Source: Hyphomicrobiaceae bacterium (lineage in GTDB: Bacteria; Pseudomonadota; Alphaproteobacteria; Rhizobiales; Hyphomicrobiaceae). Taken from it: a stretch of DNA of 64,000 nt. Location of the stretch: positions 28,620 through 92,619 of the forward strand of contig JANYHF010000085.1 in the NCBI GenBank assembly GCA_025359185.1, written 5' to 3'. Made by a program: the position numbers and the translations under genes. Positions 40,180 through 49,219 of the stretch are shown in pieces; position 1 is the first letter of the stretch, and each line of letters begins with the position of its first letter. The notes beneath the pieces are model-generated. The model was not told the origin of the DNA. It saw nothing but the letters and a program-made list of their open reading frames with translations, and did not search any database.

Positions 40180-41124
40180 TTACGACGCCGTTTCGCGATC
40201 AGGCCGTCGATAGGTCAGGCGCTTGCCGTCGGCGCCCTTGATTGCTGCATTCGCGCGCATCGTGTCGTCGATCCCAAGCTTGATACGGTTGTTCCACTTG
40301 AACGCGGCCTCATCGACATATCGTTGCAGGTGCTGCTCGCTGACGGCGTGGAAGCTGCCGTAGACGCCGCGCTTCAGCAGGGCAAAGAAGCTTTCGACCG
40401 ACTGCGTATGCGTCTTGCCGTCGTCCTTCACGTATTCGCCGGCCGCGTGGTTGACCATGGCATAGTCGGAGAAGTCCTGGCCGGGCGCTACGTTCGCCGA
40501 AGCGGCGTCGGTGTTGAGGATGGAGCTTAGGTCGGCCTTAGCGGTTTGGATCGTCTCGCGAAGCGTCTTTGCCGTCACGTTGGCGATGTGCTTGGCGCGA
40601 ACTTCGCCATCGCGCTCAACCAGCGCATGCACGGCGTGCTTCTTCGGGATCGGCTTGGACCTATGCGCGTTCTTGGCCTTGCCGCCGACGTAGGTTTCGT
40701 CGCTTTCCAGCGTCTTGCCTTCGCCGCCAATCGGGCCGGCCACATCCATATCCGGCGCCATCGCCTCGCGTATGCGCATCGCCATAATCCATGCCGTGCG
40801 ATAAGAGCCGGTGCCGAGCATGCGATGCAACTGATGCGCCGACACGCCTTTCTTGCTTGAGGCCATAATCCGAAAGGCCAGCGCCCACTTGTGCAACGGA
40901 ACGTGGCTGCGCTCCATAACGGTGCCGACGCGGACGGTGAATTTGTCTCGGCATGCGCCGCAATGGAACCAGCCCGGTCCCATGGACTTGCCGGCAAGTG
41001 GCTTCACAGCCTCAGGATTGCCGCAGAAGGGGCAGATAGGCCCGTTCAGCCAACGCTGTTCCTCAAAGAACGCGCGGGCTTTCTCCTCGTCATGAAAGAT
41101 AGCGTTCGTGAGATCGATGGCCAT
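40180..41124 (-). CDS. IS1595-family transposase
   Basis: CPFCGNPEAV...WFHCGACRDKFTVRVGTVMERS zinc-ribbon, DETYVGGKAKNAH, NTDAAS..., HTQSVESFFALLKRGVYGSFH DDE/N core. Confidence 0.93.
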   Translation of the reverse strand: MAIDLTNAIFHDEEKARAFFEEQRWLNGPICPFCGNPEAVKPLAGKSMGPGWFHCGACRDKFTVRVGTVMERSHVPLHKWALAFRIMASSKKGVSAHQLHRMLGTGSYRTAWIMAMRIREAMAPDMDVAGPIGGEGKTLESDETYVGGKAKNAHRSKPIPKKHAVHALVERDGEVRAKHIANVTAKTLRETIQTAKADLSSILNTDAASANVAPGQDFSDYAMVNHAAGEYVKDDGKTHTQSVESFFALLKRGVYGSFHAVSEQHLQRYVDEAAFKWNNRIKLGIDDTMRANAAIKGADGKRLTYRRPDRETAS

Positions 41125-41538
41125 GGGAATTCCTCCATGACCAGAAGATAGACCCTCGGAACTGTTCAGTCAAGTGCATAATTCCCAATTGGGCAAAGAG
41201 GCGCATGACATGGGGTGCGGTGGCTTCTTCGCCCCATCAGCCCGGCATTCCGGTGGCACAACCGTCCCTATGTTCTTGGCAAGTACACTATCCAATCCGG
41301 CCGTCGTCTCGACGGTTCGTCTCTTTTACGACGTGGACGGTACCACCGTCGATTCCAAAGACCTACCTTCCGTTTGATCTCAGACCCTGATTGGCAACAA
41401 GCAGGTTTACGCGCACCGGTCGGCAGGACCCGGTCACCACCGGCCGTCGCCCGATCCGCCGGACTGCCGAGTTTCACGCCGGCCACAACTTCGGCGACTG
41501 TCTTTTGCCAACGAGCTGGACCGGCTGGCCCTTGGCAC

Positions 41539-42756
41539 TCACCCCACCCCATACCTCCGCCTCACATACCCCTCCACAATCTCCTTGAACTCCGCGCCGA
41601 TCCCCGCGCCCCTGAGCGTCATCGCCTTCTTCCCATCGATGAACACGGGCGCGGCCGGGCTTTCCCCTGTCCCGGGGAGCGATATCCCAATGTCGGCGTG
41701 CTTGCTCTCACCCGGCCCATTCACGATGCAGCCCATCACCGCTACTTTGAGCGTTTCGACACCGGGATAGACCTTCGTCCACTCCGGCATTTTTTCGCGC
41801 ACAAACACCTCGATATCGCGCGCCAGTTCCTGGAACACCGTACTCGTCGTTCTTCCGCAGCCCGGACATGCGGCGATCACCGGGATGAACGCACGCAGGC
41901 CCATGGTTTGCAGGAGTTCCTGGGCGGCCCGCACTTCCGTCGTGCGGTCACCGCCGGGTTCGGGCGTCAGGGAATAGCGGATGGTGTCACCGATGCCCTG
42001 TTGCAGCAGGATGCCCATGGCGGCGGACGAGGCGACAATGCCCTTGGAGCCCATGCCCGCTTCAGTAAGACCAAGATGCAGCGCATACGGACACCGGATG
42101 GCGAGCATCTTGTACACGGCGATCAGGTCCTGCACCGCCGATACCTTGGCCGAGATGATGATACGGTCCTGGGGTAGACCGATTTTCACGGCGAGGTCCG
42201 CGCTGAGCACGCCCGACTGCACGATGGCCTCATGCATCACCAGCCGTGCATCGGAAGGGTCCGGCAGCTTGGCGTTGGCGTCCATAAGCCGGGTCAGCAG
42301 GTCCTGGTCGAGCGAGCCCCAGTTGACGCCAATGCGTACCGGCTTGCCGTGCTCCAGCGCCAACTCGATAATCTCCGTAAACTGACGGTCGCGTTTGTCC
42401 TTGAAGCCGACATTGCCGGGATTGATGCGATACTTGTCGAGGGCCACCGCGCAGTCCGGATAGTCCGTGAGCAGCGTATGGCCGTTGTAGTGGAAATCGC
42501 CGATCAGCGGCACGGTCAGGCCGAGCTTGCGGAGGCCATCGCGGATACGCGGCACGGCGGCGGCGGCCTCGGGGCGGTCGACGGTGATGCGTACGAGTTC
42601 GGACCCAGCGCGGGCGAGCGCGGCGACCTGGGCGATGGTGCCGGGCGCGTCGGCGGTGTCAGTGTTGGTCATCGACTGCACCACGACAGGCGCCGTGCCG
42701 CCGACGGTGACGGCACCGACTTTGACCGGGATCGAAACGCGGCGGGCAGACATCAT
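41539..42756 (-). CDS. ispG: 4-hydroxy-3-methylbut-2-enyl diphosphate synthase
   Basis: [49 protein letters not shown] motifs. Confidence 0.97.
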   Translation of the reverse strand: MMSARRVSIPVKVGAVTVGGTAPVVVQSMTNTDTADAPGTIAQVAALARAGSELVRITVDRPEAAAAVPRIRDGLRKLGLTVPLIGDFHYNGHTLLTDYPDCAVALDKYRINPGNVGFKDKRDRQFTEIIELALEHGKPVRIGVNWGSLDQDLLTRLMDANAKLPDPSDARLVMHEAIVQSGVLSADLAVKIGLPQDRIIISAKVSAVQDLIAVYKMLAIRCPYALHLGLTEAGMGSKGIVASSAAMGILLQQGIGDTIRYSLTPEPGGDRTTEVRAAQELLQTMGLRAFIPVIAACPGCGRTTSTVFQELARDIEVFVREKMPEWTKVYPGVETLKVAVMGCIVNGPGESKHADIGISLPGTGESPAAPVFIDGKKAMTLRGAGIGAEFKEIVEGYVRRRYGVG

Positions 42757-42948
42757 GGCGGGCGGCTCACTTTTGGAAGGTCGCCCTCTCTTACCTTAAA
42801 GTGCGATCAGCAGCACTTGCGGCAAACCGGCCATGGAACCTTACGGGTTATACCCGAGTTATACACAGGCCGCGCAAACTCCGCGATTTTGCCACGGTGC
42901 CGTCCCGCTCGCGGTGCAAACGAGCGATATTGTCTCTCAAATCGTCGC

Positions 42949-43000
42949 GAATGCACTCTGAATCGTTCGGAATGCACCATGAATGACCACGAATGAACAC
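42949..43000. repeat. Helically phased GAAT direct repeats
   Basis: GAATGCACTCT/GAATCGTTCG/GAATGCACCAT/GAATGACCAC/GAATGAACAC at 42949, 42960, 42970, 42981, 42991. Confidence 0.8.
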
Positions 43001-43014
43001 CTTGTGACAGTCAA

Positions 43015-44154
43015 ATGACACGTATTTCTCCACAGGCCTACATCATCGCGGCGCGCCGCACAGCCATCGGCCTCACCGGTGGGTTGCATCGGCACCGGCG
43101 CGTCGAAGAGCTCGCGGCGATGGCGTTACAGGCAGCGTTAACCGACGCCCGGTTGAGCCCCAAAGACGTCCAGCAGTTGGTGATCGGCAATGCGTCGGAA
43201 GGCGGCAATCCGGCCCGGTTGATCGGCCTCACCGCAGGGCTGCCGGAGACCTCGCCAGCCTATACCATTGACCGCCAATGCGCCTCTGGACTTGACGCCA
43301 TTCTGACAGCCATCCGGCTGGTGGAAAGCGGTGATGCCGAGGTGGTTGCGGCGGGCGGCGCGGAGTCGCTATCGACCGCGCCCTGGCGGCTCGCCCGGCC
43401 CCACGGCACCGCCCAAACCCCCCGGTTTCTGGAGGCCGGCAATAGCGATTTCGAGGCCGACGAAACGCTGGCCCGGCGCGGGCAGATAACGCGCAAAAAG
43501 CAGGATGCCTATGCGCTTGCCGCGCGCCAGGCGGGAGCGGCGACAGGCGGCGCCAAGGCGGAAATTGTGGCGATGCGGCCCGAGGCGGCAGAGGCCCGCG
43601 ACGAGTGGCTCGGATATGGGTTGGAGGCTGCGGAAATCGCGGATTTACTGCCTTTTTTCGAGGAAGGCGGCACACTGACGAGCGGCAATACCAGCCCATC
43701 GGGAGACGGCGCAGCGATGGTGGTTGTGGTCAGCCAGGCGTGCTATCAGCGGCTCGGCCGGCCACCGGCTTTATGCCGGCTGGCCAGCGCCGCGACAGGG
43801 GCCCGTCCCGGCTCAGAATCTGAGGCGCCGGCGCAGGCTGTCTTGAAGCTCCGTGAACGGCTGAACGGTGACGCCAGACGGCCCGTCGCGACCCACGAAT
43901 TGAACGAAACCTCGGCCGCCCAAGCCATCGCTTTTCGTGACCAACTGGCGATCCCTGCGGACCGCTTTAACCCTGGCGGCGGAGCGCTCGCCCATGGCCG
44001 CCCTTTCGGTGCCAGCAGCGCCGTTGTGGTGGTCCGCCTGTTCGCCCGGCTGCTGGCCTCTGGGGCGTCCATTAAGGGCCAGCTCGGGCTCGCGGCGACC
44101 GGCGCACATGGCGGCCTTGGCGTCGCTGCTCTGTTCGAAACGCACCTCACATGA
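43015..44154 (+). CDS. Divergent thiolase-family protein
   Basis: YIIAARRTAIGLTGG, QLVIGNASEGGNPARLIGLTAGLP, IDRQCASGLDAI, FNPGGGALAHGRPFGAS. Confidence 0.8.
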   Translation: MTRISPQAYIIAARRTAIGLTGGLHRHRRVEELAAMALQAALTDARLSPKDVQQLVIGNASEGGNPARLIGLTAGLPETSPAYTIDRQCASGLDAILTAIRLVESGDAEVVAAGGAESLSTAPWRLARPHGTAQTPRFLEAGNSDFEADETLARRGQITRKKQDAYALAARQAGAATGGAKAEIVAMRPEAAEARDEWLGYGLEAAEIADLLPFFEEGGTLTSGNTSPSGDGAAMVVVVSQACYQRLGRPPALCRLASAATGARPGSESEAPAQAVLKLRERLNGDARRPVATHELNETSAAQAIAFRDQLAIPADRFNPGGGALAHGRPFGASSAVVVVRLFARLLASGASIKGQLGLAATGAHGGLGVAALFETHLT

Positions 44155-44288
44155 GGTCCCCGTTAGGCTTGTTGCAAACCGGGCAACCACCCAATGTGGT
44201 CCCGGCTGGCGTGCCCCCGCAACGGCGTGGTATACTCGACAGGATAAGGCGAAAGCCCTGCCCAGGTGCTAGCGGGAATAGTCTGACA

Positions 44289-47200
44289 ATGCGGTGTTTG
44301 AGTCTCCGGGGCCAAGGGAAAAGAGCCTTGAATCGCTTGGGCTTTATAGCCGCCGGAGCCTATCTGGCCTTGGCTCGCGGGGCGATCGCCGCCGATGCCG
44401 CAAAGAACGTTGCTGCTGCGCCAGATGCGGCCGGCCAACAGGTCACCAATTCGACCGATCTCGTGCGCCTGGTACAGTCCTCGGTAAGCCAGAACCATCT
44501 CCTGCTTTGGATCGGCTATCTTGGCGTCGCCAGTATCGTCAGTACAGGGATCTACAGGTTCGCCAAGTCGTCCTCTGGCAAGAGCCTTGGCAAGCGGCTG
44601 GAAAGCGAGGTGCTCACGAACTGGCGTCTGGCCATGCTCGGCATCACCAGCTTAGCTCTAACCCTCGCGTCAGGCTGGACCACCTGGGACGGGATGACGA
44701 ATTTCACGGGCACCCCGGTCCTCAGTTTCCTGATCACGCTCGGCATCCAAGGCATCATGCTAATCGCCGCCTGGCTGATCGGCGAGAGCTTCGCCGTCGG
44801 CCTCGCCAACGCCGGCAACGGCAACCGCGCCTCTATGCCAGATCGCATCCTCGCTGTGCTCTCGGTGGGGCTACTCGCCATCGGACTTTATTTCGTGTCG
44901 ATGGCGAGCCTGCAACGCGGCACAATCGAGTTCATCGACAGCATGGTCAGCCGGCACAAGAGTGAGCTGGCGCTACCGATCCCGACAACGAATTTCCGTA
45001 TTCTGATCTCCTTAGCTTTCTCGGCTCTGCTGACGGCGCTGCTGGTGACCCAAAAGGAGATTTACGAACCTTATCTGCGCGGTATCAAGGCGATCCTGAA
45101 AACGCTGCCGATCTGGTTCATGTTTCTCGCCTGCGCGATAACATCCGTATTTTTCTCATTCGACTCGCTGTTCTCAACGATTTTCCCCGCTCAGGAGCGC
45201 GAGCGGGCCGCCCAACTGCGCACCACCAATCAGGTCGCAGGCATCGTCGGAGACCTCGGCAGCACCATCACAAAGCGCCAGGGCGCGGGCATTGACGCGC
45301 TGTTTTCCAGCTCCGAATGGAAGGACTATTCGGACCGCATCACCGACATCATCACCATCGCCCGCGCTGCGCCCGATCAGATCGCGGAGTTGGCGCGCAA
45401 AGAGCTGGAGGACCAGCAATCCGTACGCGCTGGATTGCAGGAGCGCAAAGCCTCGGCATCGAGCCAACAGGCCGGTATCAACAAGCGAAAGGCAGAGCTG
45501 CTGGGCGATGTCGGCAAGCTCAAGGAGGAGGTGCCACCGGTCGCCGCCGAAGTCGACCGGCTGAAGGGCGAAGTCTTCAAGGAAGAGAGCGAAATTCTCG
45601 CGAAAAAGGCCGAAATGCAGGCCGAAGCGGGCGGTGTCGGCGGATCCCTGAAGGCGGGCCAGGGGCCGGAATTTGCCAAGCGCCGCAAGGAGCTGGATGA
45701 CTTCGCCAAGCTCAAGGCGATAACCGAAAGTCAGCTCAAGGATCGGGTGGCGCAGCTTAAAGACAAGCGGGATCGCGTGGCAGCAGCCGAAGCTGAACTG
45801 GCGCAGATCGACGGCGAACTCGGCAAACTCACCGGCGAGATGGAGGTTGCGGACAAGCAGATCGCGGTGGCAACGGTCCCCAAGGAGGGCGGCTCTCTGG
45901 CAGCCACCAAGGAAACCATGGCGGTCACCGGTTTCAGCTCACTGGATGATGCTTTTGCACAGTTCCGTCAGCGCCCTGAGCGAAGATCGTTCGATGCCAT
46001 CCAGCAGCAATGTGCAGCGCTGCTGGCGGTGTTTGACAAGGTGCCCGCCATCAAGGCGGCAGCGCAGGTCAAGAACGTTCGCTGCGATCCGAGCGTTGTC
46101 GCCGAGCCGGTCGCGCGCATCCTGGCGCTGAATGAGGGCCAGCTTTCATTCAAAGAGCGTTGCGCCAAGCCCGAAAGCCTGCCGCAAACCACCGTCGATG
46201 ACCTGCTGACGTTCGGCCAGCAATGCGTGCAGACGTCGGGTCTCGCCGGCCAGGATACGGCGTTCTACCGCTCACAGATCAACAGTATCGGCCTTAACCG
46301 GGACGACAAGGCGCACCGGTTCGTAGTCAGCTGGAATGCCTTCCTCGATGGCAACCGGCTCGCCTATCTGGCACTGGGCATTGCCATCGCGTTAGATGGC
46401 CTTGTTTTCATGTCAGGGCTGTTCGGCGCCAACGCCGTGAGTTCGCCGCTGGTCCGGCTGCCGTCGGCAGGCGGACGGTCACCCGGCGATCTTGAAGCCC
46501 GCATGTACGCGGCGCTTGGCAATGACATCTATGGCAATGCCAGGCGAGTACTCAATGCTTTGCATCCAATCAAGGCGCGTGATGGCTTTGTTTCCGAAGT
46601 TCGCTTGGCCGGTCAGGCCCCCAAATATGCCGACGAAATCCGCAGTGTACTGAGTGCAGCTGCCGAACTTGGCGCCGTCCGCCCGGACAGCCGTGAGGAT
46701 GGCGTCTATCTGGTGCGCGGCGAACTCAGCGAATTCCTGAGCAAGGCCTGCCATCGCGAATTGCGCACCAATCCGAATGTAAAAAGGCAGGCCGAACTGG
46801 CGCGTGAAAGCGAAATTGCTGACCATGCCGAGTACGAAAAGAAGCGGCACGGCGAGATGGAAGGTGAGCGGCTTCGCGCTGCCGAAGCGCAGCAGGACGA
46901 ACGCGATCTGCAACGCCGTGCGCGGGCGCTGGAGCCCGTGCTGAAAGCTGCGCTTTTGCCGGACCGCATCGAGGACCGGGAGGCCCTGTTTCATCAGGCG
47001 TCGCAGGTGTTGGCGCATATGCGGCCAACGGCTGGCGGCAAGGATGGTGCCGAGGGCTTCACGTCCGAGATCGAGCTCGGCGAGCGGGAACAGAACGTGC
47101 TGCTGTTGCGCAGTGTGCTAAACGCCGCCGCGACGCGAAAGGCCGTGGTCAAGGCTTCACAAGCGGCCCCGGAACTCTATCTGATCCAGCCTGAATTCAC

Positions 47201-48011
47201 GCTCTGCCTGACGGCCATCCGCGTCAAGGCCTACGAGGATTGGCAGCAGCGCGCCAACAAGCCAAAAATGTTCCCGTGGCTGCGCAGCCGCGATGTGACG
47301 CCAGCCAACCTGACCATTACACCTCCTGCCGTGCCTCGCAATGGCGCTCCATCAGCGGGCATCTTGTCCGGACGGCTGCCCTCAGCCAAACCTGCAATCC
47401 GGTCTGTGCCAGCGCCACCTTCTGCGTCCAGCCAAGAGATTTCCGCAGCCACGGCGTCAACCGTCCGGGCGATGTTCAATGGTCCCGCCCAAACGCAAGT
47501 CGTCGATCCAGAGACACTGGATGCCTTGAACGCCTGGGCCAAACGCAATGCGTTCAGCGATCTAGAGCTCGGCACAGTGCATGAGTTCATCAAGACCGAT
47601 TGGTCAGCGCAGCTGTCGGCCTATCTCGGGCGTATCCTAGGCACACAACGCCTGGCCGACAACGCTTCCGCTGCCCGAGAGCAGGCGCGCAGCCAATTAC
47701 AATCGTTCCTGGACTCAACACCCGAGGGCCGAGTGAACGACGCCGAAACGGCCATCATTGCGCGTGCGTTCTACGATACCTATCTGCTTGACAGTTTGAA
47801 TGCGTCTTTGAGCGTGACCATCGACGGCTATGCGAGCCGCAAAGTGCCTGGCTCGGTCAATGGCGAATACTACGACAGCCTCTGCGAGCTGAAGGACGCC
47901 ATTGGAATGCTACCGGAAGGCGCGGATAACACGTTCCGCGTCTGGGACCGGGCCATCGCCAATCTCAACCGTCTTGACGACACCAATAGCCAACACCGCG
48001 TCGCGGTTTAG
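44289..48011 (+). CDS. Large multi-TM, coiled-coil orphan protein (about 1,240 aa)
   Basis: Long intact ORF with several hydrophobic segments, Glu/Lys-rich coiled-coil region, four-Cys segment, another TM and a soluble C-terminal half; start is inferred. Confidence 0.75.
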   Translation: MRCLSLRGQGKRALNRLGFIAAGAYLALARGAIAADAAKNVAAAPDAAGQQVTNSTDLVRLVQSSVSQNHLLLWIGYLGVASIVSTGIYRFAKSSSGKSLGKRLESEVLTNWRLAMLGITSLALTLASGWTTWDGMTNFTGTPVLSFLITLGIQGIMLIAAWLIGESFAVGLANAGNGNRASMPDRILAVLSVGLLAIGLYFVSMASLQRGTIEFIDSMVSRHKSELALPIPTTNFRILISLAFSALLTALLVTQKEIYEPYLRGIKAILKTLPIWFMFLACAITSVFFSFDSLFSTIFPAQERERAAQLRTTNQVAGIVGDLGSTITKRQGAGIDALFSSSEWKDYSDRITDIITIARAAPDQIAELARKELEDQQSVRAGLQERKASASSQQAGINKRKAELLGDVGKLKEEVPPVAAEVDRLKGEVFKEESEILAKKAEMQAEAGGVGGSLKAGQGPEFAKRRKELDDFAKLKAITESQLKDRVAQLKDKRDRVAAAEAELAQIDGELGKLTGEMEVADKQIAVATVPKEGGSLAATKETMAVTGFSSLDDAFAQFRQRPERRSFDAIQQQCAALLAVFDKVPAIKAAAQVKNVRCDPSVVAEPVARILALNEGQLSFKERCAKPESLPQTTVDDLLTFGQQCVQTSGLAGQDTAFYRSQINSIGLNRDDKAHRFVVSWNAFLDGNRLAYLALGIAIALDGLVFMSGLFGANAVSSPLVRLPSAGGRSPGDLEARMYAALGNDIYGNARRVLNALHPIKARDGFVSEVRLAGQAPKYADEIRSVLSAAAELGAVRPDSREDGVYLVRGELSEFLSKACHRELRTNPNVKRQAELARESEIADHAEYEKKRHGEMEGERLRAAEAQQDERDLQRRARALEPVLKAALLPDRIEDREALFHQASQVLAHMRPTAGGKDGAEGFTSEIELGEREQNVLLLRSVLNAAATRKAVVKASQAAPELYLIQPEFTLCLTAIRVKAYEDWQQRANKPKMFPWLRSRDVTPANLTITPPAVPRNGAPSAGILSGRLPSAKPAIRSVPAPPSASSQEISAATASTVRAMFNGPAQTQVVDPETLDALNAWAKRNAFSDLELGTVHEFIKTDWSAQLSAYLGRILGTQRLADNASAAREQARSQLQSFLDSTPEGRVNDAETAIIARAFYDTYLLDSLNASLSVTIDGYASRKVPGSVNGEYYDSLCELKDAIGMLPEGADNTFRVWDRAIANLNRLDDTNSQHRVAV

Positions 48012-48316
48012 GTCCCTCCCAGATGCTTGCGGATTTGATCGGAGAGGCGACGCTTAGGTGATAGCCCGGCTTCCGCCTCAGTTTGGTTAGGCCCTGACGT
48101 TGGCTCGCTGACGACGGCCTCGGACGTCTCTGCCGGCTGATCGCGAAAAAATTTGGCCGAGCGCAGATCATCCAGCGCCAGCAGCTCCAAATGCTCCGCT
48201 CCCTGCTTTTGTACCAGATACAGCGGCCCCGCCTTGCCAATGACGCGCCCGCTCATCCTGCCAAGGCCGCCCGACACTTCGAACCGCAATCCCAGCAGCA
48301 CATCGTCTTCACTCAT
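48008..48316 (-). CDS. Small hypothetical protein
   Basis: MSEDDVLLGLRFEVSGGLGRMSGRVIGKAGPLYLVQKQGAEHLELLALDDLRSAKFF; stop overlaps the stop of the large convergent ORF. Confidence 0.55.
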   Translation of the reverse strand: MSEDDVLLGLRFEVSGGLGRMSGRVIGKAGPLYLVQKQGAEHLELLALDDLRSAKFFRDQPAETSEAVVSEPTSGPNQTEAEAGLSPKRRLSDQIRKHLGGT

Positions 48317-48493
48317 TGTCCGGCTCCACGTCAGCGATCCCAAGATCTATCGACCGTCTCAGAATTAGCACAACATCATGGCTGTGACTTGGCATCCACA
48401 GGCTCACGCGATTCGATCTCCAGACAAGAATTTTTCTCCTCTCTGAACCGTTTGCGTTGCTAGGTTTAGTGCGTTGGGGGAGGAGTAGTTATT

Positions 48494-49213
48494 ATGCGTT
48501 GGGGGACGATAAGCCGGGCGTTCACGCGCCTGACGGTCATAATGTTGTGCGCGACGGTGGCCTCGTGCAGCGCCAATCCGACAGCGAGCGGGACGTCGGG
48601 CATCACGGACCTGCCGGCCAACGACAGTCCAAACTGGGTGCCGATCGCGCTCACTCCCGTCAGTTTGGCGGCCGTGCGAACAACCGAGATGCCGATTGCA
48701 GATTCGGGCATCGAACACGCCGTCAATCTCTACCGGATGCAGCGTGGCGAAGTCCTCACGCCTTTCGTACGGGCGGGTGCCGATCTCAATGGCGACGGCA
48801 CCGCGGAAGTGGTCGCTTATCTCTCCGCACCTGATTGCGCAGCTTCAGGCTGCCCAATGCTGGTGTTTGCTTTGGCTGGCGGTAGCTACCACTTGCTGTC
48901 GCGTACAGAGCATGTCTTGCCGCCGGTTGGTGTTGCGGCATCGTCGCACAACCGCTGGCGCGATCTGACCGTCCGAAATCTTGCCCGCAAGACGGTGCAA
49001 GTCGGGTTTTCCGGCAAGGGCTATGTGGGGGACGCCGATGGCCTGCCCGAAACCGTTGAGGGTCTGGAAACCCTCATTGCGACTGCCGAACCACAGCTGC
49101 CATCCCCAACGGCCGTGCAGGCTGTCGCATGGCCCCTTGCGAAGGTTGCCAAAGCCCCGTGGGGAGCCGCCAGCAAAGGTGGGGATGCCGAGGAGGCCGC
49201 GGGTGGGCAATGA
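48494..49213 (+). CDS. Hypothetical lipoprotein
   Basis: LTVIMLCATVASCSANP lipobox-like; GADLNGDGTAEVVAYL FG-GAP-like segment. Confidence 0.6.
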   Translation: MRWGTISRAFTRLTVIMLCATVASCSANPTASGTSGITDLPANDSPNWVPIALTPVSLAAVRTTEMPIADSGIEHAVNLYRMQRGEVLTPFVRAGADLNGDGTAEVVAYLSAPDCAASGCPMLVFALAGGSYHLLSRTEHVLPPVGVAASSHNRWRDLTVRNLARKTVQVGFSGKGYVGDADGLPETVEGLETLIATAEPQLPSPTAVQAVAWPLAKVAKAPWGAASKGGDAEEAAGGQ

Positions 49214-49219
49214 ACGGGG

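Larger units (their letters stand above)
38727..41186. mobile_element. IS1595-family transposon with passenger genes
   Basis: 25-bp terminal inverted repeats GGGAACTATGCACTTGACTGAACAG / GGGAATTATGCACTTGACTGAACAG (one mismatch) bracketing an IS1595-type transposase. Confidence 0.88.

Noticed and set aside
41296-41365. Short inverted repeats CCGTCG-TCT-CGACGG and GACGGTACCACCGTC beside the IS1595 element
   Set aside because: Short and common in GC-rich DNA; no link to a gene or a mobile-element end could be shown.
41215-42177. 320-aa + strand ORF across the IS1595 flank and ispG
   Set aside because: Mostly antisense to ispG; low-quality Arg/Pro/His-rich composition.
42949-43000. CRISPR-like array
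   Set aside because: The GAAT units are contiguous 10-11 bp repeats without spacers; no cas genes in the window.
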